Assembly: GCF_000006405.1 (NCBI RefSeq)
Contig: NW_003206658.1
Span: forward strand, 342,118 to 406,117
DNA length: 64,000 nt
DNA from: Perkinsus marinus ATCC 50983
Taxonomy: Eukaryota > Perkinsozoa > Perkinsida > Perkinsidae
Reading direction: 5' to 3'
In this document: one piece after another, positions 10,414 through 22,279 of the stretch
Position numbering within the stretch: the stretch's first letter is position 1
Layout of the letters: every line of letters starts with the position of its first letter
Translations under genes and position numbers: made by a program
The notes under the pieces: generated by a model
The model's input: the letters and a program-made list of their open reading frames with translations, nothing else
What the model was told of the DNA's origin: nothing
The model's database searches: none

Positions 10414-11701
10414 ATGGTCCCGAGTGGTAGGAGTCGGCAGACGCCAGTCACTGAGGTGAATTTGAACGGCCGTGATGTACACTTATGGACGTGAGTTGGG
10501 TGGGTTTGGTGTTCCTGAGAATACCATAATTTCTTGAACTTATCGGAGATTTGTAGGTACGACCAGCTGGAGGGTCTCACTAGTTCGGCGTTGCTGCAGA
10601 GGTGTCGAGACCTTAGGGATCGGCTTGGCCCTTCTTTTTCCTGCCCAAGGATTCCCCGGCAGACCGACACTATGTTGAAGTAGGGCCTCTGCTGGAGGGC
10701 CCTTAAGGAGGTGTTTTGTGTAGGTGGATCATTGGAGTACAGTGCGAGGTGTCCGGCCAAGAGCCAGCGGATTTCGGGTGCCCTAGGACGATCTACGATA
10801 AGCCTCAGCCATGTAGGGTGCAGTCGGGGCTGCTGCCGGTAGCTGGGGAGGTAATTTCGTGGCGCGCGGGAATTTCATGTACGTTAGGGCCCTAAGGCGA
10901 AGTGTCCGTCATCAAGTACAGAGGAAGGGCCGCCTTATGCTGGCGATGATCTCGAGAGGTGTTTCGAGTGGTCGTGGCAGCAGCCTACAGACCATGTACG
11001 TGGGGAGGTGAGACATTCGACCGCTTGCTCCAAGTGCTTACCCAGACTTGTCACTATTTTAGGTGGTGAAAAAGAGGGGTGTTGATGTGTTTAAGGAGGG
11101 GAAGAGACACGCCCGACCGTCGGTGGAAGGCTGGAGGGACCACATCTTTGGTAATACTAGTGTACAGGACCCTGGGCCTTGGGGGAGGCGGTTGGGGTCT
11201 CCTGAGGAGGAGGGCTGGAGGGACCATTTCGAAAACGATGGAGTTGGGAATGTTGATGATGTTGTCCATGGCATGAAGCACGCTGATGCGATCACTGAGG
11301 GCTGGGCGGACCATATTCAAGCTGGGACTGTTGGTGAGGGTTCGTCAGCTGTCGAGGATCAGCCCAGGGGAAGGGCCCATAGGGGAGAGTATGAGGCCTG
11401 GAGTAAGGACCATATGCTGGTCGCTGGGGAGGGGATGGAGGACCCACGCCCCCAGGGGAGAAGGGGGCCAGATCGCGAGGCGGACTTTGTAAGGGACCAC
11501 GTGGAAGGAGGCACTACTACTGTTGAGGAGGAGAGGGGAAGGGGAAGGGAACATGTTGGTCCGACGGAGGAAGACCATATTGTGGGGTGGACCGCAGTAG
11601 AGGGTGCTCCTGAGGGGGGCCATGGTCGGAAGCATGGGACGCCGATGGAGGAGGGCTGGAAGGATCATCTTGGGGGTATGCTACCGCCGATGGGGACATA
11701 A
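10414..11701 (+). CDS. SAP-like protein with GWxDH-repeat tail
   Basis: Five exons (10414-10490, 10557-10679, 10724-10850, 10888-11007, 11063-11701) join without a stop into about 361 residues starting MVPSGRSRQTPVTEVNLNG. Residues about 26-65 (YDQLEGLTSSALLQRCRDLR, then PRIPRQTDTMLKWI) resemble a SAP-type helical DNA-binding motif. The C-terminal half repeats an EGWRDHI-type motif about seven times with Gly/Arg/Glu-rich spacers. Intron 3 is only 37 nt and opens with the intronic motif. Function unknown; the long minus-strand frames here are shadows. Confidence 0.6.
10853..10868 (-). repeat. intronic motif copy (AATTTCGTGGCGCG on the plus strand)
   Basis: Sits directly after the GT of a 37-nt intron, sense to the host gene. 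Confidence 0.65.
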
Positions 11702-12044
11702 AGGTGGGGGGTCGCCTTCATCATGTCAAGGAATGAAAGTTGATGATATTATTATTGTTGTGCATGCGTGCTAACCGCTAACTGATGTCACCGAGGTGGG
11801 AGTGTTGGGTTGAAAGATTCATATCGTGCCCAGTGGCCACCCGGCAGATGAGATTGTCTTGCGCTCCGTATTGCGGCATTTTCCAACAGTGTTGCGTACT
11901 ATAGTTTGGTGGTAGATAGAGAGGCGGAGAAGGTTCTTTGTGGAACCAAAGTTGGTTTCTGCCGCGAGTTTGAGTTTTCCCACCGACAACGATCGATGAT
12001 GCTGTCAAGGGTGTACCCTGCCTTTGTTGAATGTGTGTGAGTTT

Positions 12045-12160
12045 AAAGTCCAACGCCTACTACGACAACACGGCTGAGTTAGACTCGCATCGATGCACAT
12101 TGGCTCACGAGGGATCAGTTTTAGCCTTTTAAATGTCTACTTTCATCATGCCAATGAGTT
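12045..12160 (+). repeat. repeat D, copy 1
   Basis: Shares AAAGTCCAACGCC, GCATCGATGCACATT and ATGTCTACTTTCATCATG, in order and spacing, with the inverted copy at 41690-41830. Confidence 0.75.
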
Positions 12161-12653
12161 TTGTCCACAGGGCGAGATAACCTCGCCTTTGTTGAGTAAT
12201 CAGAGGTTAACCCGGGGGAGTGTCTTTGAGTTCAACAGTTGGGGAGGGGTGGTTGGAAAGACTCTGTAAATCACAGTGGCAACCTGAGTGCTAAACGCGG
12301 GGCGTTATTGTTGTTGTAACGGAAAGGTGATGAAGTTGTGTGTAGTTCGTATCGATCGAACTAGTAAGTGTGTATATAAATACATTCCGGGTCTATGGTA
12401 CCTATACAACAGAGAAACCAATTAAACGAATATGGCCGTTGTGTCCGCGGACTAGAGTTCTCCGCTTTCGCTCGATATCAAACCTTGAATATGGAGCGCC
12501 CAAGGTAGGATTGCATTGATATACTCCATTGGACACTTTGCTGATGTACATAGTAGCGATTAATAAGTGATAGAACGACAGGTCTGCTCGGCTATATCAT
12601 CTGTATTATTCAGAAGTGTCTTCGGCTTACATCCCCTAGGCCACTGTTTTAAC

Positions 12654-12710
12654 ACCAAGGGCATCTACTTCGAGCTTGGGTCACCCGAGCTCCAAGTAAA
12701 TGCCCTTGGT
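12654..12710. repeat. 57-bp near-perfect palindrome
   Basis: The left arm ACCAAGGGCATCTACTTCGA... pairs with ...TCCAAGTAAATGCCCTTGGT; about 27 bp per arm with three mismatches and almost no loop. Not in any recognised gene. Confidence 0.85.
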
Positions 12711-13301
12711 ATAAACCCGAGTCGGGTGTGACATGATCGTCATATAAAAAATCATCTTCAAAAAAATCATCTAAAAAATCAGCGCTTCAAATAGTGACAT
12801 TAATTTCGTCTATAAAAACGCGGTACCAATCTCGCAGAGTGCAACTCACGAGGACATCGCGCGTGGGTGACGCAATTCTGGCAGATGATTCGAGAATCGC
12901 ACGGATGAGTCCGCTTCACACACCGTTTGAGTCCAAAGTTCGACAACGACACCAAGGCGTAGTTGACACCTACACTTCCCAAACTGTAGACGAACTTCAC
13001 ATGAACGTCAATTGAGTTATAAACCATCATAGGGTCAGTCCCACACTGTCTCAGCTTGAGTGATCGCTCATCGGTCCAAATTCAGAACCCGTGTGTGTGA
13101 GTTCAGAGTACAGCGGCGGCTATACAACTTCGAATAGCACAATGTTTTCACTCGGTTGTCAATATGCTCGACAACGCAATAAAAAGAGGATACGAAACGT
13201 GGCATTGAGTAACAGCATGGGAGCATCAATCAGAGCCGGCGGCGGCAGCTTGGGCGTAGATTCTGAACGGATAGTTGGACGGGTCTCCGATGAGGTTGGG
13301 T

Positions 13302-14398
13302 TTACTGTAGGATGTTGAGGGCAGCAAGGAAGGTCTCTCGGGCCTGCTGAGATGATTCTAGTAGACCCACTGTTTCGATGTCCTCGAGGCCGTGATGGTA
13401 TACCTAGGGGCAAGAGAGGAACCTTTAGGGTCGGTTGGGGGGCTACCTGGAGGAGGATCAAACGGCTCATGTCGGAGGGCGGGAGGGCATCTTGAAGGGC
13501 CGGGTACTCCTGTGAAGGGGGAAGGATGAGGGGCAGAAGAGGGAATAACCTACTAGGGTGACAAGAGACTCCTCGGCCCTGAGGATGTCTACTATGTCGG
13601 CAACATCACAAGATACCTACAATAGGGGGTAGAATCTACCCGGTAGATGATGATCATGTGGACCTGTCACCTGTGGGCATGCGCGTACAGGTTGATCTGT
13701 AGCAAGGATGAACCGTCTGAGGTCTCTATCGAGTTGGTACCTGGAAAGATGGTCGTCTTGAATCAGAAGCCACTGTGTTATTAAGTCGGAGAGGCTTACA
13801 TGGCGTTGTGGAAAGCCCCACTGTGGAGGTCCACCTGCCAGCAGTCAACGCCGCGCATTGCCCTCGCTGTGAACTCTCGGACTAGACTCTGCTACTCGAG
13901 ATAGAGGCTATGATGGTGATGATTTGAATACCCTTAGTCGACGCTTGTCGTTAGCAGTCGTGGACGGATCTCGAGGGCTTTCAGCACGAGTGGACCCGTC
14001 AAAGGAATCCCCAGCTGAGAGGGGCTCTATGAGCGTAGCAGGCAGGTGTACTCACCGCAGTAGCTCTGGTTACGGCCGTGATAGCTGGGGCTTGAGGACG
14101 CTGTGTCGAATCGAGGGACGCTGAGGAGATTCTTAGGTCACCTTGTGTTACATGCGGATCTCACATGAGATCGTTCCACTCGGGAACGCCATCACTGGCA
14201 ACATCTTCGCTCACGGGCTGATACTCGTCCACTGAAAGTTACGGATGGTGTGGTATGGGAAATCCATGCACCACCTTCATCCTCGCTAGGGCTAGGAGGG
14301 TTCCTTCCCCCACAGGCCGCCGTGAAAGACTGTAACCCAGCAGCGTCGCAAGCTCCCCCGTTACAGCCATTGGTGAGATACCGAATCAGATTTTGCAT
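13302..14398 (-). CDS. PH-like domain protein (IMC sub-compartment protein-like)
   Basis: Eight short exons join in frame from ATG at 14398 (MQNLIRYLTNGCNGGACDAA) to TAA at 13302, about 250 residues. The N-terminal half is Ser/Asp-rich. The C-terminal half, LRQSLVREFTARAMRGVDCW, NAMYQLDRDLRRFILA, VADIVDILRAEE, LVTL, and a closing amphipathic helix ARETFLAALNIL, has the strand pattern and closing helix of PH folds. It resembles the fixed-length PH-like proteins of the apicomplexan inner membrane complex. That comparison is an inference from memory. The Ser/Pro-rich gene starts divergently 336 bp away. Confidence 0.5.
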
Positions 14399-14734
14399 TA
14401 CTACTGGTGATCATCAGACTATTGCCTTCGTATTAGTGAAAACAAAGTATTCAAATTTCAGTCGAATTGTATCCTCCATCGCTTGCAATCATATTCGATG
14501 TTGTAGGGAGTAGTGTTGCTGAGACCCTCTAGAGGCTCTGCTTCTACTCGTATAAATGTACATGTGAATTTATACTCAGAATGGGGTCAGATGTATGCGA
14601 AATCGTTGTCTTAGCAACAGATCGACATGAACCGGTTCAGTTCCGATGGGGAGTCCTTCATCATCTGTGTTCACGATGATCAGTGCACTGCTATCACGAC
14701 ACTGGTTGATTCCTGGGCGCGCGATAGTCAGGAT

Positions 14735-15558
14735 ATGTCCGTTTTGAAACGCATGCCTCCGTCGTCGAGTCATCAGCATTCCCCAACCTCTTCCCACACG
14801 ATGCAGCCAACTCCATTTCACAGCACGACTATCTCTCCCTACTTGAGCCCTATACCTCCCAATACGTCGAGGAGAGATTCCCTCACAAGGTAGCCCACCT
14901 CAACGCTCATCTACTCGTAAAATTCGTGCTTTCAGGTCGTCTATAGTATTCCCAATGGCCCGTCAGCGTCGAAGCTCTATCGCCTTTCCGAGTCCTACTG
15001 TTGTGGGTCGACGCAGCTCGTTCATAAGAAGTAACCGCCACCAGCCTCTCCTCCCCGTCTCTACCCTCCCACAGGCACGCTGGTGTCACCATCGCCTTCT
15101 AGTGTGTCACAAGTGTTACTACCTACCTACTCCGCCATACCGGTACCCCCGTCGAATCCCTTTGCCTCGGTAAGGACCCCTTTCTGACCACTCTCATTCC
15201 CCTCTACTCCTCAGGGTATGTCTAGGAGCTCATTCGTGCCTCGAGGCCGTCGTTCTTCACTGGGGAGTACTAGTTTCCTCGTAATGCGGCAGTTGCATTC
15301 CAGCGTTGAGTGTCTTCCTGTAGGCCAATTCCGTCGATATGATATACACCTCATCGCCACCCGCCAGAATAGCCCGCGTTGTTACTCGTGTCCACAGTCC
15401 TCACGGCAGAAGTCCGCCCAAGGAGTTCACTACCGTCTACCCTACAGGTAGGTTGGTTGGTCCGTCTGGTCTGAATGCTCGTCATTGCAGGTAGTCCGCC
15501 ATCGCCGATGCCACAGTCATCATCGAAGCCTCCATCTACAATGTTCATTACTCCTTGA
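14735..15558 (+). CDS. Ser/Pro-rich protein with RRSS repeats
   Basis: Six exons join from MSVLKRMPPSSSHQHSPTSS to FITP and TGA at 15558, about 215 residues. The protein is low-complexity, rich in Ser, Pro and Thr, with repeated basic-serine motifs (SRRDSL, RQRRSS, GRRSSF, GRRSSL) that fit basophilic kinase sites such as RRxS. No fold is expected. All introns are GT-AG and about 40-50 nt. Divergent to the PH-like gene, with a shared 336-bp upstream region. Confidence 0.55.
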
Positions 15559-16317
15559 TTATCGTCGTCAATTCACTAAGCATGTATATTGCATCGGCAT
15601 GCTCCTGCTGCCCCTGCGGCAGCGTTATTGCCAGTGTTTCTTTGAGGTCTGTCGAGTAATGAGTGAATTTGGTGGGATTATCGTTGTACACGGAGAATGA
15701 GTTTATGAAAACTCTCGCAAATGCGACGAACCTTTCACGGAATTGTGCGAAGCTGCAATGTCATGTTTTGCAGTGTGTTCCTGAGGAGTTGAAAGATAGT
15801 ATACCTGATTGCTTCTTCTCAAATACGCAATGAATAGCGTAAAGATATAGTAAGTCTATAGGCTGGGAGGTTGAGGAGAGAGAATAAGTAGCGACAGCCA
15901 AATTTCACCAAATTGATACTAAAGTTGAATCGGAGGATATAGATCGACACTATGCGAAACATACCACTCGTCGATATCTCGGATTCAAACAATCTGTGAC
16001 AATGGGTCTGTAACAGTTCAGGAATTGTCTTCAAATCCTTAGATATTGTGCTCATACATGAACGCCATAGGGTGATGGAGTCGAGCATGCACATATTATG
16101 TGCACCTCTACACATATTATATGTGTATACTGTATGGCGTTAGGAAGTACTCGGATGATAATGACAGAAGGCAATAAGAGTTACTTACATATCAGCGGTA
16201 GAAAAGTATTCCGACTATTACCAAGAATGTGTAACCAGCGCGCAGTGTAGGTTACCCTGATATTGACTGCTGCATAAGTCGTCTTCTTGCGACGTCCGGT
16301 TTGATCAGGCCAGTAGG

Positions 16318-16423
16318 ATTCAAAATCGATTCCAGCATCGTATTAAACGCGTACTAAGCGATTCTGGAATCGATTATAAGTTTCAGGATCGGTTGATTGA
16401 ACGACCCCGGCGTGACTTGAAGT
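16318..16423 (+). repeat. repeat E, copy 1 (fold-back)
   Basis: AATCGATTCCAGCATCG is answered 30 bp later by CGATTCTGGAATCGATT. The same unit, with ATTAAACG and TTGAACGACCCC, occurs at 46908-47003. Confidence 0.75.
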
Positions 16424-16704
16424 CTATCATCAACAAGAACATGGCTAGACTAGTGTGTTAGTTAGGGAGTTTGCACGCTTCGTGTTGCCAACATGAACAT
16501 TTATCAATATACAAGAAGACGCCCCCCCTGGCAATTTCACAGCACGTGTGAATACCAGACAAACTCGGGTACCATTTGGAAGCTCTCGACGAGCTCTTTT
16601 TAATTGTATTCAAATCACTTCCATACTTCAAGTTCATCCGGTACTCCCATACGCTGAAAAATTACGAGTAGTGGACCTATTATTGCATCACCCTGTTAGT
16701 GACC

Positions 16705-16850
16705 CATCTAGCTTCGAGAAATAACATTCCCCAGGGTTTGATCACAATGAGGAAAATGTTCCTAATGTGATGACATTTACATGGGAAACTGATTGAAGTA
16801 TGTGTTCCTAGCCATAGGTATAAAATTCAAAATGAGTTCTTCCCCCGGGA
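16705..16850 (+). repeat. repeat C, copy 1
   Basis: Shares CCCAGGGTTTGAT, TAATGTGATGACATTTACAT, GGGAAACTGATTGAAG and TGTTCCTAGCCATAGGT with the inverted copy at 60245-60395. Confidence 0.8.
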
Positions 16851-17047
16851 ACATTATAGGTTTCTGGATAATTCTCTGTCCCCTGTATGTGAGATCGAGT
16901 GTAATACGCCGTCATAACTACGAACGCAAACTATATGCTGCGAGTAGTATAATCTCCAATGAACTAGTCGATGAGCAATGAAACAAACAAACGACAGTTA
17001 TCAAATAGGTGCAATCAAAGATGACGACGACGACAACAACACAGTAG

Positions 17048-18760
17048 TTAGCTTGCAGTAGTCGAGTCGACTCTTGTCCACACGCCGCCTATGTTGCCGC
17101 TTCTCGATTTCCACACGATTTCACAAAGAGATGGTAGGCCTTCCGTCTCTACCAACTGTTCCGACGACGACGGATATTCAAACGAATACAATCCAGAGGT
17201 ACCCCATTTCACTATCACCTGAAGAAATATTGAGAAAATCACCGCTAAAATTCCCGGAAAAACACTCACTGTGTCAGAATCCCCTGTCTTGGTAGTAACG
17301 ACCAAGGGCTTCGACACGCCCTTCGCCCCAGTCTCGGCGTCAATCGCAAAAGAGTCTTTCCCTTCAATGAAATACTGCTTCCCTTTTTTATCAACATAAA
17401 GTCCCTATCAAATCGATCAGTATAATTACAACAAAAATCTCCCCTACCTGGAGGGAAGCCAACACTGTTTCAATGACGCCTTCATCTACAGCTAGACCCG
17501 ACTCTACCGACTGCGTCCCTGTGACGTCCGTAGACCTCTAAACTTGCCAATGGGATAAAAACAACAGCGGTTTCTATTCCCCTTACCTGAGGTGAGCTCT
17601 TCCTCCGTTGGCGAGAGGTCACCACTGCTGCTGTTGTTGTCTTATTATCGCCCTTTGCAATGATACCACCCTCGGGCTGAGCGTACCGACCAGTACCAAT
17701 AACAGCGCCATAGAGAGCCTCCTCGTCGTCCGTCCCTCTGAGGACATTCCTGACCACAACGTTGCTTCACGATCGAGCTCATCCAGCCGTGCTTGGTAAC
17801 GGATATAACTTTTTTCAATTCGTCACGATCTCTTCTCAGCAGCGTCATCCTTCTCGAATCGAGGTGGGAAAATACAAGAGGTTCAGATTAAGAATTCCAA
17901 TCTCAAATTCGACGAACCAGAACTTGTTTCTGCCCGAAAGCCGAAAAACTGGTCAAATTCAAAATAAAAGTTTTATCTTCGTACCTTTACCGGTTTTAAG
18001 TGAAGTGGCGTGAAACTCGGTGAAAAACGCGATATTCACCGTGAAACATCTTTTTCACTAGTGATTTCGATATGGACCTCCAATGGTCAGTGATAATCCC
18101 AAGCCTACTTTCCCCGAAGAGATTCCTCCTTTTCGATCTCTCTCGCTATCGTCTCTGCCTTCGACCTCTGCGCACTGCTGAGGTTCTTCGGCACATCCGT
18201 AGTATACAATTTCCAATTAAAGCTCGTATGAACTCTGAAGAAGATTCACAATAAGTCCATATGTACAGGATGCTGCAAAAAGGGCACACAAAGGGCGAGA
18301 GAAAATACGGCAGAGTGCTGACAGAGTTTCCGGCTATAGAAGGTCCAACGCTTCGCAGTACTCGCAGAAGCCCTTGATATAACCCGCTAGACAAAGCCTT
18401 GTATAGATCACCCTGTAGTATTAGCAGTAAAACCCAACTCTGATACCACTCCATCCACAACTTCCAACCCGGTCACTACCCAAACCGTTCCTCGTTCACT
18501 CTGAACTGGTCCCATTCAAGGCTATCAGTCGCGGATAAATCCGCAGTAGCCGCCTGACAAATCAGACCATACACGAAGACCACTGAGGGGAATGAGCCCA
18601 ATCGTACCGTGTCTGCATCTAACCACGCCTCGTCCACTCGTCGCAAGGCATGTGTCGAGGCAGCGTCATCGTCGTCAGCTGGTCGGTTACAAAGGTGGGC
18701 AAGGATCTCATGGTCCGTTCCTGATGGAACAACGAAAAATTGACGCTGGGAAAGTTGCAT
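17048..18760 (-). CDS. multi-exon protein of unknown function
   Basis: Minus-strand exons chain from MQLSQRQFFVVPSGTDHEIL (ATG at 18760) through TDSLEWDQFRVNEERFG, NWKLYTTDVPKNLSSAQRSK plus ETIAREIEKEESLRGK, then GTDDEEALYGAVIGTGRYAQ, GLAVDEGVIETVLASLQ, GLYVDKKGKQYFIEGKDSFA and VIVKWGTSGLYSFEY to a TAA at 17048. The last four exons join cleanly. The junctions around 17760-17850 and 18250-18470 are uncertain. A repeat B copy lies in one intron. No family is recognised. Confidence 0.45.
17985..18085 (-). repeat. repeat B, copy 2
   Basis: Inverted copy: AGTGAAGTGGCGTGAAACTC, GGTGAAAAACGCGATATTCA and TTTTTCACTAGTG. In an intron of the 17.0-18.8 kb gene. Confidence 0.7.
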
Positions 18761-19190
18761 AAAAACACAAACGATAAATCCACGGCATGTTATTACGGAA
18801 CACACTGCCCTTGGAACGCCGGTCCGCCAAGTGAACGTAGTTGGTCACACTAGACGGGAGCTTCCACCATGTCGTGACCTAACACATGCGTAAACTCAAT
18901 AGGTGAGAATCGATCGGAGAGCTATGATGCTATATCAGCAAATGGACACTTCACGGACCTATTCTGAATCTTACGCGCTGTATGCTAAGATACTTCTCAT
19001 GAGCGTGTATATAAATGTCCAAGTGAAATCAATGCCTATATCAACTACATGAGACGTGAAACTACTGCTTTCCACGATCTCCCACTGAATCTTACGCAAT
19101 ATATACGACGACCTATCCCATTGTATCGAGTCCAACAGTAGAGTACAGAGAAGCCTAGCAATGCTCAGTGTTGTAGTATATGTTATAGCT

Positions 19191-19345
19191 TTCCTCAGCT
19201 GAGCTCAGTAGATTTCTCACTCATCATAGGAATCGTCTGCACACGATTCCGGGTAGAAATACTCAAAAACCAACAAGAATTTCCAAAAATTTCCTCAGAA
19301 TTATCATATTAACACCAACAGATGTTGGTGAGCATGTGAATATTT
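19191..19345 (+). repeat. repeat A, copy 3
   Basis: GCTTTCCTCAGCTGAGCTCA, CAAAAACCAACAAGAATTTC, and the end GTGAATATTTTTCCACATTG. Confidence 0.75.
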
Positions 19346-20044
19346 TTCCACATTGGCATAGCTTCTGCACCACGTAAAATTCGACAACTGCGAACTTTCC
19401 CCCCCATCAAATATGTAGACTCGCACATATTCGAATACATATTCTTCACCCGATGATCGACCACACTGTATAACTCTTGCAGTTCGCAGAGAACGCAAGC
19501 TCCTATCACTCGAACTTTCTTACAGCCGAGGTGGAAGCAATAATTTTAGTACACCGACAGTTGCTCTATACGCTCGAGGACTCAATCGGTCAACACGATA
19601 AGACCCCCTTCCCCCTCACTTCTTTTCTCATAGGCTTTATATGAACATGTACATAATTAGTTCTCGCGCTTGGCAGTAGATACCAACGCTTTCGACCTTC
19701 GATCTCTGCTAAATCCTGAAAACAACGACGCGAACTCGTCTGAACGAGGAGAGGGGCGAACCGGTCGAATCAATCAACCACAGCACAGATTTTCAGTAGG
19801 AAAATATTCAACTTTAGAGATGATCCGAAGAGTGTCAGAGAAATTCCTTCAAAATGATCCTCCTGGAGTTACAAAAACTCATGTGACCAGACCCTAGCTC
19901 CATCCACTACAACACTAATGCGCCGTTTGCGGAAATGTCAGGTAAACGATCTATTCCCACAGGCATGGGCTTGGGGAACTACGATATCTATAACATTTCT
20001 AGACACACGTGCGACACGACCTGCTCACTCATAAAAACGTCGTG

Positions 20045-20089
20045 ATGAGCTGAAACCTCTTCAATGGTATAGAAGAGGTGTCAGCTCAT
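20045..20089. repeat. hairpin, 18-bp arms with 9-nt loop
   Basis: ATGAGCTGAAACCTCTTC (20045-20062) faces GAAGAGGTGTCAGCTCAT (20072-20089), with one mismatch. Not assigned to a gene. Confidence 0.85.
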
Positions 20090-20280
20090 GGCGACAGTAT
20101 AGAATGTATACTGTTCAGCAGCAACTGTTGAATTTTCACAACATGAAAACCTCATTCTTCCCCGTATTACATTCATCTTGACGAACTTCGGAGAAACCGT
20201 TTCGAGGTCAGGTCGCACAGCCGCTTCCCCGGTGCGGCTATCTGATTGGCGCTCCCAGCAGAAAGAGGACGACCCCTGCT

Positions 20281-20296
20281 TCGCGCGCCACGAAAC
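20281..20296 (+). repeat. intronic-motif-like sequence
   Basis: CGCGCGCCACGAAACT; differs from the consensus at one 3' base. Host gene not identified. Confidence 0.4.
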
Positions 20297-21820
20297 TCGT
20301 CCCTCGGCGAACTCGGAGCCTAAGGCACAGTGCGACGGGTTGCTGGTCGAAGTTAGTATTACTATCGAGAATATATCTTCCGGTACTGCCCCAGTAAATG
20401 GTACCTGATGAGAGAATTCCACGCCGTGCCGTCTTAGAGGGAAAGAAGAGAAGAAACTTCCACTGTTCCATCATCTTTTCAAATTTTCCTTTCCTCCTAT
20501 CCCTGTCAGGATCATACTCTCAGTAGACACGACACAATTCTCTAGTGCTAGAGGACCGTAAAAGTACAACTACAAGACTGCTCAGACCCCACAGATTCTC
20601 TTGTTTCCCCAGTCGCATTTATCTCGACCATATTGAGCACGCGCTGTCTAACACGAGGCGTGACACGTCACTTGTCCGAGGTCCACCGCGGATTATTCGA
20701 TGTGGGGTCATTTCCAGTAAACAGTCTACTGCCTGAGGGTCCCTCTTCCTTATCATCTCGTGGAATCAAAGCGTCACTGACCGAGACAGACCCCGCACCA
20801 ACATACATACACACTCCGCAGGATATCCGCTACGACGAAATACCAGGTTCCTCAGCCCGGATACGGACGGCACGAGCCGCGAGCTCCAGCGACTGATACT
20901 AAGCATCGAGCTGTCTTAACAACGTCGCTGACTGAGTGTTAGTCAGGGGGCTCTGAATCTTGACAATAGGCTGACAGACGCTTGATGATTGTCTCCGCGA
21001 ATCACCCTGACCGAATCTAGTAAGCCGACTAAGGCCCTTCTGTTATCGCCACATCCGCTTGCTCGTCGCGAGCACTGGTCTATGATTCTGTCGGCTGGTG
21101 AGGCCCAGCGGCCTAGATGGCCCATGCTCTGCTCAGCAAGCCAGACTGGCTGTCCCTGGACGAGTGCAGAGAACCATAGGAGACTAAGGTATTCCTTATA
21201 CGGAGCCATTCCAGGTCAGCCATATCCGATGGCAACTTCTTCAACTGAGTGCCGGTCTGGACTCCCTCTGCTGACGCTCAGCTTAGAGGCAGCGTGTTCG
21301 TCACAATACCGCCCCGCTGACTGCCCTACTCGTTCCTCTGTCAACAACAGCTTTCCCATTCCAGCTTTAACGCCCCTCTCTCCGGGAGGGACTATCCCAC
21401 CAAGTCGCTGATCGGGCAAGCAGCACTCAGAAGTTCTGAATCAGAACCCTCCAATGCGCTACGAGCTCGTCAACTACTGCGATGAGATGATATATAGGGC
21501 TCTGAGAGCTCGCATGAAAGCCCATGAGATGCACATTGGAGCGCGCGGTCCATATCGGAAGAGCATACCCGCCCTCCAACTCCTGTCCTACCTTGGTGGA
21601 GAGATGAGCAATTGCATCATCATTTCAACGCTCCTCGTTAATGTGTCTCATCGATTTAAACTCGACCCTTCCCTCTGACTCTTTCGTATCGCGAAATGGA
21701 GCAACCCGGACGAAACTCTTCCCGAGCCACTTCATTTCTCACAGTCTCATGTAAATTTCGCTTGCATGCCTCATCATAAAATCGATCGAACCGAGGATGA
21801 GCCCTGCCATAATACCTTCC

Positions 21821-22105
21821 TTATGCTGCAATAACTTGTCGTACGTCCGCAAAGGGACACCGTCCTTCGACACATGGACACTTCTTCCCTGGACCTGACA
21901 CGAACGATGATACAAGCTGCCGCCAGGAGGTCTCTATTACCTTATAGACCTTGTGGTCCTCTCTACCGTGCCACTCTCCCTGTAACCTCGCCAGGGGATC
22001 GTTTTCTAAGACTGACGCAAAAAGCATATCCAGAGGAGTAGATCCATTGGATGGTAGAGGCAGCCCTGATGTTGCCTCTATGCTTGTCCCGCTCGGACCG
22101 AGCAT
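21821..22105 (-). CDS. small hypothetical protein
   Basis: A 94-residue frame, MLGPSGTSIEATSGLPLPSN, then EWHGREDHKVYKVIETSW and a Cys-containing tail (GKKCPCVEGRCPF). It lies immediately downstream of, and on the same strand as, the LRR gene, separated by about 170 bp. No family is recognised and it could be one exon of a larger gene. Confidence 0.35.
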   Translation of the reverse strand: MLGPSGTSIEATSGLPLPSNGSTPLDMLFASVLENDPLARLQGEWHGREDHKVYKVIETSWRQLVSSFVSGPGKKCPCVEGRCPFADVRQVIAA

Positions 22106-22147
22106 AGTAATTTAACCGAGACAAAAAAATGCTAAGTGAGGACCCAC

Positions 22148-22167
22148 CGTCACTGCGCCACGGAATT
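22148..22167 (+). repeat. intronic-motif variant with one extra base
   Basis: CGTCACTGCGCCACGGAATT. It shares with 52885-52904 the reverse-strand form GGCGCAGTGACG, one base longer than the main form. Confidence 0.45.
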
Positions 22168-22279
22168 CATAACAAAACTCCCACCCTACTACTTTCAAAC
22201 ACAACACGCTCTTTTTTAAGAGGCCTTTTTCTTGATAATGATCAAGACGTCTCTCGCACTGAATTTAGCATGCAGTCAA

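Larger units (their letters stand above)
11702..13301. other. intergenic region with repeat D and a long hairpin
   Basis: No supported gene. It holds one copy of repeat D (12045-12160) and a 57-bp near-perfect palindrome (12654-12710). Confidence 0.5.
15559..17047. other. intergenic region with repeats E and C
   Basis: No supported gene. Repeat E copy 1 lies at 16318-16423 and repeat C copy 1 at 16705-16850. Confidence 0.5.
18761..21820. other. region without confident genes
   Basis: Contains repeat A copy 3, a perfect-loop hairpin at 20045-20089 and an intronic-motif-like sequence at 20281-20296. One plus-strand frame at 19670-19897 (NAFDLRSLLNPENN... ending VTRP) starts right after a CAG acceptor-like site and might be an exon. 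Nothing else is supportable. Confidence 0.35.

Noticed and set aside
11345-11668. Long minus-strand Pro/Ser frames opposite the GWxDH gene
   Set aside because: Shadows of the GC-rich repeat-coding exon on the plus strand.
16075-16135. Short inverted ACATATTATRTGTG words
   Set aside because: AT-rich and short; expected by chance in this composition.
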